Assembly (NCBI GenBank): GCA_030067915.1
Contig: JASGCC010000066.1
Coordinates: 434,001 to 498,000, forward strand
DNA length: 64,000 nucleotides
Direction of reading: 5' to 3'
Source: Hydractinia echinata
Taxonomy: Eukaryota > Cnidaria > Hydrozoa > Anthoathecata > Hydractiniidae
Part shown: positions 22,017 to 60,632 of the stretch, one piece after another
How the letters are laid out: each line of letters starts with the position of its first letter
How positions within the stretch are numbered: the first letter of the stretch is position 1
The notes under the pieces: model-generated
The model's input: the letters and a program-made list of their open reading frames with translations, nothing else
What the model was told of the DNA's origin: nothing
Database searches by the model: none
Position numbers and translations under genes: made by a program

Positions 22017-22648
22017 TGTTTACTGCCATAGAGTAAAAAAAACAGTAATTGTTGCAATGACTAAAGCAGCGAGGTTTGTATTATTGCAAACACCGGCCTA
22101 TTGAGGCATCTTGGTAGCTATCTATAGCATAGAAAAAAACCCACTAAGACACCAAGATTTTATGTTTATTTGTGGTTGCATAAATTTTTGTTCTTGTGAA
22201 TACAATACAATTGGGTCATTCGATAAAGTATGCACGTTCTAAAAGGGGAGGTGGTAATCCAAGAGCATACAACATAGATAGATAGATGTGCATAGTCTCG
22301 GATCCGTGTTAACATTATCAAATTTTGAAAAAGAAAACAAGGAACATATTTGGATTTATCAGCAAAAATTTAACATAGGAAATTGTAATTTAAATTTTTT
22401 AAATTTTATAAAAGTTTGACAATAATATCTAACTGCAGTGAAAAATTTTCACTGCAGTTATAATTTGTGTGGTCATTTCTTCATAAAACATCAAAAGTTT
22501 GGCTACTAATAGAGGCAGTTGTACTTAGTGTATAAACTTGAAAATTTGCATGTTTCCATTAATTTGGGTGCTGAATTTAAATATGTTGGTCATTTTTGTT
22601 GAAAATGATCAGAAAATTTCAAGCATGTTAACCCGGATCTGAGAATTT
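22017..22648. other. Intergenic, no gene seen
   Basis: AT-rich stretch between the MULE and the next inverted-repeat element, with a short GATA microsatellite (~22275). No coding or RNA signals recognised. Confidence 0.35.
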
Positions 22649-23719
22649 TACACTGTGTGCCATCTCTACGATGGCCCCTATGGCTCACTTCTTTTCTTAA
22701 TAAAAACACTTTTCTTCTTAGTCAAAACACTTCTCTTCTTTCCTCGGAAATCTTCCCTTCCGATCGAAACACTTCTCTTCCAAAGTGAGAAGCACTTCTC
22801 TTCCATGAACTCAAAAAATTCCCAGACCTAATTCTGGTCCGGAATATTGATTGAGCTGGATTTTGATAACTCAAGTTTTTGAATAAATGACAACCCTCGT
22901 CCCCAGGCATTTTTGCCTTTTCGAAATATAATGGGTGACGGCGAAAATCCCTGGGGACAAGGATGAATAAATGACATACCGGCTCCCGGGCCATGAAAAA
23001 GATCAAATGTTCTTAGTAATTAATAACTCTCCAAAAATTTTGTGTGTAGTGGACCGCTACACATACTTTAGATAAAAATATATTGTGATATTCCGTTGAG
23101 GCATTTCTTTATCTTTTTCAATACACACACTAAATTCTAACCAGGCTGGTCGGTATTCTTATTTTTCTATTGTTCTCAACAAAAGAACTATTGTTTTTAA
23201 CCTAGAATCCTAGCCTAATATTCTTATAAAGCATATTGATTATAATTAAGAAAAACATGTGATTTGCTTGGTTGGCACTACCATGACTTTGAGGACTCTG
23301 GGCAGCCATTTATTTTGCCATTTATTGTGTCTATTGATAAATAAAATTAATCACTCTGCTAATAATCTGAATTGATTAGTGATATTATTTTATTCATTCA
23401 CATGCTTCGGGACCTGCTACAATAAGCTGTTCGTAAATTGAGCGTGTTAGCCAAGTATACTTCTTGCGAAAAGTGAAAAAAATATACAAACCATAGGTGT
23501 AAAATTGCGGACCAGATTTTTAATTTTAGTTGCGAAAAGAAAGTTTGAGGCCACATGCAGAGAAGTGTTAAGTGCAGAAGAGCAGTGTCAAAATGCAGAA
23601 GAGAAGTGTGAGAATACAGAAGAGAACTGTTTGGATCATAGAGGAAAAGTGTTTTTAAATTGGAAGAGAAGTGAGCTATAGGGGCCATCGTACATCTCTC
23701 CAGCTTCTGCACAGTGTGA
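22649..23719. mobile_element. Inverted-repeat DNA element (~1.07 kb)
   Basis: The left end CACTGTGTGCCATCTCTACG then ATGGCCCCTATGGCTCACTT is mirrored at 23670-23719 (GTGAGCTATAGGGGCCATCG then CACAGTGTG). Both arms carry repeated AACACTTCTCTTCC-like blocks (GGAAGAGAAGTG on the right), a subterminal repeat pattern. A smaller foldback with CTCGTCCCCAGG / CCTGGGGACAAGG (22890-22970) is nested inside. No transposase ORF remains. Confidence 0.6.
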
Positions 23720-24242
23720 GAGATATAACCAATAAGCTACGGCGTCACAAAGTTATCTCTTATAATAATCTAACAGTGTCAACTAAAACGAACTATATAT
23801 AGTAAAAAAAAAAAACTTGCCTTTCAAGTTAGCCATCTTAATCTTATGTGCAACCTTTTATGTGCAACATAAAATCTGGGCTATGCTGAAATGCAGCTCT
23901 TGGACATTACAGTGAACACCCTGATTTTTTTTTCACCTTTAGTTGTCCTCTTAAAAGCATTGAGGTACATCTTAATTGTGATTTATTTTGATCACTTGTA
24001 TTCATCTTAGATGTTTAGAATATCCTAATTCACAGTTAACAAAATGCTCATTGCAAAAATATTTTAGGTACAGAAAATTTAAAGATGTGATGAACGTAGG
24101 TCCAGATCTTGACCATCAAATCTTGTGCTTAATGAAGTACTACCATAAACTTGGGCAAGAAATAAGCTTAAAATGTCCACTATGCTTTTATATCAATCTT
24201 GATTTGGTGACAATCCAAGAATGGCAAATGCTATGCTTTTGT
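23720..24242. other. Intergenic, no gene seen
   Basis: A plus-strand frame at 23988-24257 has no recognisable motif and runs into the SINE, so it is not annotated as a gene. Confidence 0.35.
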
Positions 24243-24540
24243 GACGCAGTAGTTTAGTGGTTATAACTCTCACTTTGCGCGGGGACTGGGGTTCGATATC
24301 CCTTGGCAGCGATTCAATATGGGCAAGTGAATGTTACCAAAGCCCCGGGTTAACTCAAGCCATGTGAGGAAAATTGGGGAGATGGCACATTGATGTGGGC
24401 CTTTGGATGTTGTAGGAAGTTGTCTGGTAGAGCACGAACCCTAATTGGGTCTGCATAGCTCAAAATGAGCATTACATACTCTAGGACCCCCCATTATTTC
24501 CAGGCTTCTCCCAGAAATAATAGACAGTATATATATCCCT
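24243..24540 (+). repeat. tRNA-headed SINE (copy 2, ~300 bp)
   Basis: Begins GACGCAGTAGTTTAGTGG with box A, then a box B-like GGGTTCGATATCC, followed by a non-tRNA body (GTGGGCCTTTGG; GGTAGAGCACGAACC; GGCTTCTCCCAGAAATAATA). The first ~95 bases match the copy at 770-670. It ends about 75 bp before the SMC1 start codon. Confidence 0.65.
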
Positions 24541-24590
24541 TGGTATTTGTGAGGCTAGCCATGTAAAATATGCGCATCTATCTAACTTAT

Positions 24591-24617
24591 TTTAGGAAAT
24601 AAATAAACAGTAAAGAG
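24591..24617 (+). promoter_or_regulatory. Splice acceptor just upstream of the SMC1 ATG
   Basis: TAACTTATTTTAG ends at 24595, 22 bases before the start codon. It looks like an authentic 3' splice site, so it is either the end of a 5'-UTR intron or a spliced-leader acceptor (trans-splicing is known in hydrozoans). Purely sequence-based. Confidence 0.45.
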
Positions 24618-50817
<26,200 letters not shown>

Positions 50818-51300
50818 TGAGCGAAGCCAGAAACTATATCAAAACTTTTCGTCTTATTTATGTACATTTGTTTGTTCAACCTTTTTGTTAATATAGAACT
50901 GTTTGAAATCCTTTTTCATTGCAATGGAGCTTTAACAGCTTTAACATATAGCCAAACTCGTCAAAACTTTAAGACTTGTAATTCAAAACCACCTCGACGC
51001 TTTACCTCCACGCCTTACTATGTGAGTAAGGAACTGGGGCCGACTTTAAGCACCGTCGTTTTAAAAGGTCCTTTTAAGCGAGTGTTAGTAGTTTAACTTT
51101 CACGTTCATAAAATAACCTTGTCCCTATAAATTTTGTGCATATCCTGAGCAACCTGGTATTGTATTTTTTGCAGTATTCTTGATTCATCTCTGCGTGGTG
51201 GGTTGTATGGCTTTCGTTTCTTTATAACGAAAATAGATTAAGTTAAAATTTCGTAGTAAACTAATTACATAAATTATAAAAACATTTACATGGTAGCCCT
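50818..51300. other. Convergent 3' flanks of SMC1 and the copper transporter
   Basis: 483 bp between the two stop codons must hold both 3' UTRs. A plus-strand frame at 50860-51096 has no recognisable motif. No clear AATAAA directly after SMC1; CATAAAATAA occurs near 51107. Confidence 0.45.
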
Positions 51301-52224
51301 CTACAGCGGTTGCAGTGATATGTCCTCGTTATTTTCCGTGAGAAATACTTTCTCGCTTTCTTCTCCCGCTAGTTCTTCATGCTGGTTGCTAACTTTTATA
51401 TATAACGTTCCCATACCTTTCAGAATAACTGGTTGGGATAGGTAATAACCGAGTCCGACGCCGATTAAAACGACGACAAGTATGTACACTTGATACGTCA
51501 TGACGCACAACATAATGACGTATGCGAACGTCAGTTGAAAAACATATACAACGGTCGCTAGGAGATGACGGTATATTCTATAATTAAAAAAAAGAAACTT
51601 AATCCTTGGAGAATTAAGATTATTGTTTTATATTCGTTATTCATTAAAACGTCTTATAGCTAAAAAGCTACTTAATCGATAACAAATGTATAACATTTTA
51701 AGAAATATGAATTATAAGAGTCGAGAGAGTACACGATGTATCAGAAAATTGTGATTCTTTTTTTTTCATTTTGTTACACATTTCTTACTAGTCAAGCTTA
51801 GATTTGAAAAGTTAGTTGATACATACAAACACTCACCTTGTTCGTCGTGTTAAAGTAACATTTCGACTTTCATTGTTGGCTCGTCTGACGCTCAAACTGT
51901 ATGCTAGGAACGTTTGATATGCTCGACAACCTTCTGCGCATATGGTGATGGATATGATGAATAAAAGTGATAGAAGAAATTCTAAATTACAAAATTAAAA
52001 TCTTCTGTATCAATTCTCAAAATGCATACTCTCTAACCACATCCACATAAACGAATTTGCAGTTATGGTAGAAAGGAGAAGATTCGCTAAAAATGAAATA
52101 AAACTTGAAGCAGTTTATATCCAAGCGGAAAATACACATGTATACCTCCAAACGTTGAAATTTTCCATTCTTTAAACAAAAGCACAGTGTCAGTAAAACC
52201 AGAATGAAACGTCGATTGCATCAT
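51301..52224 (-). CDS. Ctr/SLC31-family copper transporter
   Basis: Copper(I) uptake channel subunit; the family forms trimers in the plasma or endosomal membrane. Exons (minus): 52224-52146, 51981-51837, 51577-51301 (TAG). 166 aa, within the usual 150-190. A short N-terminus MMQSTFHSGFTDTVLLF is followed by W20 and an FGE turn (residues 25-27; human TAGE). TM1 is ~28-45 with AEG. Then a polar loop, and HLLATVVYVFQLTFAYVIML as TM2 with the MxxxM selectivity motif (M97-M101, MLCVMTY). TM3 has GxxxG packing (G114-G118, GVGLGYYL). This matches human CTR1 position by position (HLLQTV...MLIFMTY...GAGTGYF). The N-terminus lacks long Met/His repeats and the C-terminus lacks a terminal HCH. Start: first in-frame ATG after a stop; ATG-ATG pair. 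Confidence 0.88.
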
Positions 52225-54393
52225 GTTGACATGTCCTGCGTAGATATGTCAAACAGATGCAGTTGGATTGTATTTAACGTCTGCACACGGCTACACTTTT
52301 ATCTTTACAAGAATGAACTTTATAAGCATGTGCAGGCTGAAAATCCCTCAAATTTTAAATATAAGACAAGCATAATCTGAACCGTCGATCTTTAATCTGA
52401 CAAGAAAATAACAAATAGCAAAATAAATGATTTCAGAGAGTGCACAAATTGAGTTATGTTTCAAGCTTATATACTCCATCGCAGATCATATTTTAAGAAT
52501 TTTTAAAAACATTGCCTCATTCCACACCTTTTTTATAAGTACACCTACGCTAAAGAATCCTATAAATTAAGCATAATTTAAGGCTAAAAACACCTTTTTT
52601 CTAAGCATACTGAGACTGAGTCAAAAAAAACCATGCTTTTAAAAAAGAGTAGTTTAAATGTGAATTGGTTGTAAAATGTTAAAAAACACTAATTGTATTC
52701 TTTTAAATATGTAAGAATAGAGGTTAACTTTTTAGTTTAACTCTGTGCACGAAACAAACCTAAAGAATTTAGTCGACTCAAATTTAATTCGTAAAACACA
52801 ATACTTGCTACTTTATCTTCTATATTATAGATATTATAGCCCATTGTTACAATTGTTACAATGTAATAGAATGACATGCCAGCTAAAAAGTAAAAAGGTC
52901 GTCATTTGTTAAAGCAAAAATCGATAAAGTTGGCCAGATTTTATAGCTAAAGAACATTTTTATTATGCACGACTTTTAGTCGACAAATTTACAAGTTAAT
53001 TGGAGTAACGATGATGTAGTAATTGCCAGTTTTGATTCTACTAACATGATTAAAAACTCGTGTCCATGCGTTCTAGTGAGTTGACATTTTAATTTTGAAT
53101 TTTCCAAATCATAAAGTTTCGCAAAAAGAGTCAAAAATTGCGAAACGTAGTAACTGTGTGTTTGTATTGACAAAAAAAAATTCAATTTAATAACAGATTA
53201 TCTGAACTAGCTGTGTCACAGATAAACGCCCCGTCAAAATGCATAAAGAAGCCTTGCCAACAACATATTTTATGCTTATTTTATTGAAGCAAAATATCGG
53301 TCGATATCCAACATATCAAAATTAAAGTTGTGTTAAAACAATAAAAACACAAGCTAAGAAGTCCTAAAAGGCTGCTGGCGAAATTGCGACAGTAAAAAAA
53401 AAGTTGCAGCATTGAGATTATTTCAAAAATTTGTATAAAAAACTTTCAGATCAAAACAATTTCACTTTGCAACTTTGTTCTCCGTTAATATGTCAACCAA
53501 ATCTAACTCTAAAAATACCACATACGATTTCGTCTAAATTTGCGTTCAATATGTTTCAAATATTCTTGGTCTAGATTCTATAGTATTCTAACAAAACAAT
53601 ATGAATTAAATATACTATATAAACAATATATAATATTAAATAATATTAAAAATTAACACACAAAGTCATTTTTTTGCCGAGTCATGATGTTCACCATGAG
53701 TCCGCAGAAATGTTCTTGCAAATCCGCGACACTTGAAACGTAACGAGATCACTAGACTTCTACTAAATTGTCGTACGTTTGTGTCCTTGATGTCATAATT
53801 CTGAAGGGCGTAGATGAAACCTTGAATTAAATTGGATTTTTTCAATTTAATTTAGCACTTAGATCTTTGATTTTTTTTAAACATTATAATTATATACGAT
53901 AATAGATTACACGAGCAAGATATTTTAATTAGCAGAAAAAATTCCAAGATTAATGAATAATCATACCAAAATCTACCGATGTGCGCACAACTGTTCAATA
54001 TCAATTTTTTAAAGTTGTCCCATAAATTAGTACAAACAGAAAGAAGTTACTCAATGTTAAAATCAACACAGTACGCCTTCTCAAAACCGCATTCGAAAAA
54101 TACTATTAGGACCTGGGATCGAGGCTGGCCTAAACGGGTTAAAGAAAGTGTGTTAAAGATACTAGAATGAAATTAGAAAATAAAAGAAATTATTTTTAGG
54201 CGTCAACTATACACTTATGAGCTAAGTATAAATGGAAGAGCTGCGTTACTCCCTCTTTAAAGCCATTAAGATCAGCTTTTATTTTTGTTTTATCATATTA
54301 GCATTACCACCAACCTTGTTCCCACAGCATCTTCTATTTTTTTGAACATCGTATGTCCGTATCGCGGAATCCCTCCCCCCCCCTCGAATAGGG
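52225..54393. other. Intergenic, no gene seen
   Basis: AT-rich, with only short frames lacking motifs or splice support. AGGACCTGGGATCGAGGCTG near 54109 resembles GGGTCCTAGGATCAAGGTTG near 8087 and is probably a dispersed repeat. Confidence 0.4.
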
Positions 54394-54833
54394 TTAAAGG
54401 GGCTACGAAACGGCTGTTGGTTTTCGACTTTAGTGGCTTACACGAGGACAAAAACAACATGAAAATGACAAAAAAGTTCCCTATAAATATTGGATATCCG
54501 TGATTTATTCGAATAAGCACTTACCTTGCTTTTAACTCAAGTTTTCTTTTAAAATAAACTTCAAACTTTTTGAACAAACTAGCTACGTCCTTTGAAGTTT
54601 TGCATAGAAACACACAAGTTTAGTGCACATAAAGCCAATCGAAGCAACAACAATGATTTTAAAATCTTTTTAGAGGTATTAATTACCTTCTTTTAAAGCT
54701 ATAGTAACATAGCATGTTTTTCGTCAAAACAAAAACAGGTTGTCTAGATGTCTATGTGGTTCTAAGTTATTACACGCCATTCTTCAGAACGTGCGGGGAT
54801 TGAGCTTATTGAATCGTTTCGTAGCCCCTTTAA
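54394..54833. mobile_element. TIR element flanked by TTAA
   Basis: TTAAAGGGGCTACGAAACG (54394-54412) and its exact inverse CGTTTCGTAGCCCCTTTAA (54815-54833). TTAA at both ends would fit a piggyBac-type target duplication. About 440 bp; no transposase. Confidence 0.6.
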
Positions 54834-57200
54834 TAACACATGTATAATCGTCAAACATATTTGAATAAGTTTGTCCCTAAGCACCTGTGACTGAAATTAA
54901 CAAATGAAGTTGCATATAAATGCTGCGAATGATAAAATAAAGTCTCGCTTAAACATTTTGCGATTAATCATTGTGCAATTAACCATTGTGCGTACTCTAT
55001 CAATCTTTTCATTTGCATCGGTAAATTACTTCCTCGCCAGTAACATAAATGTGTACTGTTTTAACTTAACTAATGTTTTGTCTTCTATTTTTTTATGTGA
55101 TTATGTAGACTTGTAAAATGATTTGCACTGCAAATTACGGCGTGGAAAAAATGACAAAGAAAAGATTTTCTAGAACCAAAGTTACTCCTCTCTAACCTTT
55201 GGTTTATTTTATTTGACAAACTTCAGAATCTATCACCATAAACGAAACAAAAAAACAACAACAAAAAAACATCGTAGAGTTGAAAATACGAATTATGCAC
55301 ATAAGCCATTTCTCGCATGTGGGAATAACGCAACTGCCCAACTAACGATTGCTTTTACGACCACAAACCGCAAAAAAATGACCGGGTGGTGGTACAGGGT
55401 GGCACACGAAGAAAACTTTTGTTTATCAAAACTGTGTAACCTTTTACATCAACAACAAGAACAACGAAAACATAGAAAATAAATAAAATACCTGTATCCC
55501 TTTTATACAGCTGTTTTTAAGTAGAAGAAAATTCAATCAAAGCTATCAACATTAATCCAATGACTTCCTTTTAATTGGATAGATCTTTTTTGAATGAAAT
55601 CACAACATTACATGACAAAAACGGAAAGATGCCATTTTAAAAAAATCCTCTTTGTGAAATAAACGTGGTTTGGGTCGGAAGAAGACGATGTTGGACAAAA
55701 CTTTTGTTTAGAATGTTTGATCAAAAAAATGCTGCTTGTTATCAAGAAACGATTGTAATTGTTAATTAAATAATTTACGCTATATATCGCTTGCAGACAA
55801 GACGTAGAAAAAATAATTTCTAGCCTTTCAGTTTTAGATAAATGATCTTGCGATTTTAATGATGCAACGAAAGGAAAACATATCCACTGCCTTCTTTTTC
55901 TTTTTTTTTTATCTTTGTGAAAGCAAATTCTCTATTCAATTTATTAACCGCATCCGAACAAATCTTCAATTTAACTCAAAGAAAGTTAACGTTGAATTAT
56001 AACCTCATCACTATAATTTTATAAAAAAATGCTTACTAGAAATGTTTTTTCTGAACTCTACGTTTCAAAGATATATAGCCAGCACTTCTCTTCGACAAAC
56101 AGCAGAGCAATTGAGTCAGTTGTTTACATAGGTGAAAGTTTTGTGATCGAATGCATGGTTTTCTTATAAGAGCCAATAAATTTAATATAGAGTAGAGACT
56201 GGGTTACATAGGCCTTTTAAAGGTCCTCGGAATTAGTCTTTTTTTCTAAGAACAGACATATAAAAAACATGGGGCATGCCACTGACATTGAAATCTAAGG
56301 CAGCTTGGTATGAAAAACCTTTTTATCTCATGTCGATAGGTTAAAAAAAACAAAACAAATTGGCACTAAATTTCCATCTACAACACTTTACAATTGTTCG
56401 CTTTTTATTCTTGACTTGACTTCAAAAGAAAAAAAAAGAATATTTACATGGAATGTTTTTATAATAAGTTTCGTTATGTTTTCTGTCCGCAGCATAGGTC
56501 AAATTGTTCAGCACATGGTGTACGTAGCAAAAATCTATGTAACAGACAAAATATGTGGAATAGTTTTGATGTAACACGTTATCATTCTCGTTCCAAGAGC
56601 TCTTCAAGATAAGGGATCTGGGAACGAGAACGATATTAAATTACTTATTACAAAAATAACGTAAAATTAGTGGAGCCAATGTTGGCAAAAAAAGCTTCGA
56701 TTTTTGTTACAGAGATTATGTACACAATGGAAATGGTTCCGTAACTTTTTCCTATTTAATAAAAAATGAATATATCGTATTTTATCAAGGTTGTCGATAG
56801 CTCATCTGACATCAGGCAACAATCCCTGGGGACGAGGAGGTGCCACAAAAACGTCATTATTTTTTTAACGCGAAAAAACAGATTGCAAACAGGGCCGTGT
56901 TCGCTTATTTTACGGTCGTTGTAAAAAAGAAAACAAGCTTTGAATGTAAAATGGCGGCGGAGTTACGTTTTGACAGCAGGAGGGTGGTTTGGTTTGTTTA
57001 TCTTTGAAATGTTAATAGAATGCTAGTGATTGTTTTGATTGCTTAAGATCTTTTATATTTTTAAATTTTTCCCCAAAAGATGTAAAATAATTATGTGACA
57101 CGCGTTTCAAAAAGAATCACAATTTCTTTACGTTGAAATCAGCTGCACTCTTCTTTTTTGGTTTTCACAAAAAATATTTTGTCAAATATTGACGATATCC
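54834..57200. other. Intergenic, no gene seen
   Basis: Several A/T-rich short frames, none convincing. A CCCTGGGGACGAGGAGG stretch at 56824 belongs to a dispersed motif. ATGGCGGCGGAG near 56951 is locally CpG-rich and could be a first exon or TSS, but no partner exon was found. Confidence 0.35.
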
Positions 57201-57204
57201 TTTA

Positions 57205-58015
57205 ATACGCGTTTTTGGAGTTAGCGCAGCCATATTTAATTTTTTCTGCAAGTGGTGTAAGCTGGACTTTAAACCCTCCGTTCTCGGGAATAAAGCATAA
57301 AAGAAGTACAAAAAAGGAGAGGCTCTTTTTTTTTTGGACAGATTTATTGCCTGTCTTAGCTCACGTCTTTGTTTATATTTGGGCATCAGTATTAAATCCT
57401 AAACCCCCAGACCTTGTGCCGTGTTGTATTTCGCGAATTTCCAATAGACCTTTTTGAATGTTTACATTTTCCGCGGTAAGCCCTTTTTTTGGCTTTAACA
57501 ATTGCGTGACAGGCAAAAAGATGCAGGCGCTAGGTGAAGTAAGGTCGTTTTTAGTCTGTTTCTTCGTACGAAGGTATCCTTACGACTTTATATAAATATA
57601 TGTCTAGACTCGATAATAGTTTAAAGCCTTAAAAATGTATCCGTAGAAAGAAATGGGCTGAAAAAGACCTTTCTTCAGCAAGCTTCGCGTCTTTCTGCCT
57701 GCCACGCAGTTGTTAGAGCCAGAAGGGCTTACCACGGAAAACGTAAACATTCAAAAAGGTCTATACACCTTGGATTTGACATGTTTTAGAAAATTATATA
57801 TATAAATTTTCTACAAAACAAGGCCTAAGAGGCTTAAAATACAATGCTGATAAAAAAATGAGCAAAAACATATCAAGGTAAACTGTAAATCTCTTAAAAG
57901 AGCCTCTCCATTTTAGCACTGCCTGTAGGCTTCACTACGGAGAACAGGAGGTCAAAGTACTCCACTTGCTGGGAAATTTAATATGGCTGCACTAATTCTG
58001 AAATGGCGTATTTAT
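57205..58015. mobile_element. Outer foldback element (nested structure)
   Basis: GCAGCCATATTTAATTTTT then TGCAAGTGG and CTCCGTTCTCGGG (57225-57287) are mirrored by CTACGGAGAACAGGAGG then CCACTTGCTGGG and AATATGGCTGC (57935-57988). GGAGAGGCTC and GAGCCTCTCC form a further pair. It encloses the smaller TIR element 57445-57763. Confidence 0.55.
57445..57763. mobile_element. Inner TIR element, ~45-bp arms
   Basis: TAGACCTTTTTGAATGTTTA then CATTTTCCGCGGTAAGCCC at the left, and GGGCTTACCACGG then TAAACATTCAAAAAGGTCTA at the right. Weaker pairing continues inward (GTGACAGGCAAAAAG with CTTTCTGCCTGCCAC). Confidence 0.7.
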
Positions 58016-60632
58016 TACTACGCATAGATAATAATGCTCAAAAAATGTTTTACAAATGTGAGAAAAATCACGCCTCTTCCCGGTTGTTTGCTCATTTTCT
58101 GTTTTAAAAAATAAGTGCGGCACAAAAACATTTTTTCACGCTTATCTTAGCATCTTCTTTTCGATGCTAAGGTTTAAATAATCTTTCTTTGCAGCGCCCT
58201 TATCACTCATATCTTAAAACCTACAAAAGGCTAAAAATGAACTACGAACACTGCTAATTTAACTTACTGCTCCTAATGGTCACAGAATATCGAAGTGTAA
58301 TTTGGGTAACGAATGCCTTATTAAGCTTGATTAAACCAATAAAAAGTTGAAATCACACACTCTTAAACAATGAAACACAAGAAGAAATGAATGAGGAGCC
58401 ATTTCTTTCAAATGCAAAAAAATATGCTGGAGTCAACGTCAGTAAGTCTGAAGGAATTGGTACCTCAGTTTACCATCCTCTGCAGTGCAGAAGTATCATG
58501 CGGAAAATTTTCATTGTTCATTACTTTGCCTCTGGGCCCTCAGCAGGCCTATCAATGAGGGCAGAGCAATAGCTCTTGCTCACGCAAAGGTTCGCCCAAT
58601 TCTGAGAAATGAGAAACTAGCTGAGCCATTAATTGCTCCCCCAATTCCACAAAAGTTTGTCTGGCTGAGCAATATGAATTCATCTCACATGGAAATCAAT
58701 GTTATCTTTCTTATTATTTGCAGTAAAAATTAACCAAAATATATAAAAAAGATGATTAAAATAGATAAAAAAGATTTTGTAATAAAATACACGTTGATAA
58801 ACTTATTCTATTTATTCAGGTTGCTTGCCCAGTCTAAATTATTGTAACCTTAGGAGAGCAATTTATTGCTCGGGTGTTGTTTTCTTATTGATAGGCTTGC
58901 CTCAGGTGTGCCTCTTATCCTGTTTGAAAGTTTTTAAAAACACACAAGTCAAAGAAGCTATTCTTCATACTGATTGATTATAATGTGTTAATTAAAGCCG
59001 TCACAACCTTTTCATTGTGTTTGCTAGGAAGGCTTTATTTTCTCTGTTTACACTCTTGCTTGACCAAAAAAGGAATGAAAAAAATGTCCCCTGAGAAAAT
59101 GCCTATAAAGCTTATGTAACGGGGGCAGAGTTATAATTGGTCAGTATTTTATGGAGTTATGTGTGCTAAACTTTCAGAAGGCTTTTTATATTTCCTTTGC
59201 GTAATAATGATTTTTTTTTTAAATAACGAACTTTTTCATGCGGAGGTAAATAAACATTCAGGCCACTGATAGTAAACTGAGGTACAATTTCTTATGGCCT
59301 AAACAACCATTTCCTAATGTCACTAAATTTGCTTAGCTCAATGAATCCTAATTTGGGGAATTATGCCATCCTTCACAAGGCTTGTCATGCTTTAAAGCAG
59401 CAGAAACACTTTTTTTTCAAACAGAAAAAACTATTAGAGAATATTTTGTACTTTTTCAGAGACTTTGGAAAAAGCAACTTGCCCCTCTCCTCTAACAGTC
59501 TGAAGCCATTAAAAAATATAAAGGTGAATTGTCAACACCCCCTTAATTAGGTAAAAAACAATGTTCTTTTTTATACTTATTTTGAAGATACTTTCCACCT
59601 TACCTTAGACAAACATAAATTATTGAAAACCAGGAAATACCAACATAGCAACCCGAAATTATGGACATTTGCGAACACAAATTTGAACTTCCTAACATAT
59701 ATAAGTTTAGGTAGATTTTCTGCAGAAATATTTTTGCAGTATAGCAAACTGGCAGATCACAATAATTTTAGTAGTTGAAATTTATTCCATGTTTAGAAGC
59801 TTCCAGGACAAATGAATTGGTTTTGAAATCAGTGGGACAAATATAGTGACTAAGGAGACTCAGCAATTCCACAAAAGAATTTTACTGTGTGGTAAATTAA
59901 AAAACATTGCTTCTCAAAGCTACTGAGCTTTATGTTAAAAAAAGGGATTGCTGCCAACTTTTCTCAAACATGACTTCAAATTACCAATTGCATCGTATTC
60001 GGATGAAGAAATTGTTGGTGTCTGAGAATATGGAAAGACTATTGTTTTGTTAAGCAGTTTCTGAGTTTTGGGGTGCTTAGAAAATTATTTGTAAAAAGGG
60101 CTCACCGTGATAAAAAAATCATCATAAAGAAAACATTGTTTTCATAGGTATGAACACATGTCAATAATCCAGGATTTTAGTTTAGGGCCATTGTGTGGAA
60201 GAAGTCATTGGTGATTTTTTTTGAGGAAGAAAAAATGAAATTTTTTGGGATGTCCACAAATCTCTGCTATGGACTGTACTACATTGATATTTCTTCATGC
60301 CTATGCATTTTAAGTGGAGCTATATCCTGATGGAGGAATATTTAAATGTGGTTAAGTTTCAATTTGTTAAAGCTAAGTGATGTATATACAAAGGTGCTGT
60401 TTATGTAGTTTTGCAAAAATGCACCACAGCATGTTACATCAAATGCCGAAATAAATTATCATGTGTAAGTGTATTTGGGTAATGGGGCATACTTTGTATA
60501 TACTATTTTTTGTTTATTTTCTTTTTTACTTTTTCAGAAAAACACACATTGCCACAGTTTGTAATATAGTGGCATACATTAGCTATAATTAATATGAAAA
60601 TTTGACTTAATGGTTCATGTAAATATCAGCAT
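58016..60632. other. 5' flank of the SLAIN gene / intergenic
   Basis: No coding exon recognised. Frames at 58387-58733 and 59317-59550 have no motifs. A pyrimidine tract ending TTTTTCAG at 60538 could be an acceptor for the SLAIN leader, and a three-codon upstream ORF (ATG at ~60594) precedes the start codon. Confidence 0.4.

Noticed and set aside
52060..52100. A possible extra exon in the copper transporter after an acceptor at ~52088
   Set aside because: Including it breaks the frame. Joining 52146 directly to 51981 gives FGE-TM1 as in the family.
56940..57000. ATGGCGGCGGAGTTACG as a possible first exon of the SLAIN gene
   Set aside because: Locally CpG-rich and plausible as a TSS, but the frame closes after about 17 codons, the donor is weak, and the SLAIN start at 60633 has an in-frame stop upstream.
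58387..58733. Two overlapping plus-strand frames at 58.4-58.7 kb
   Set aside because: No domain signature, and frame changes are needed to extend either; looks like repeat-derived DNA.
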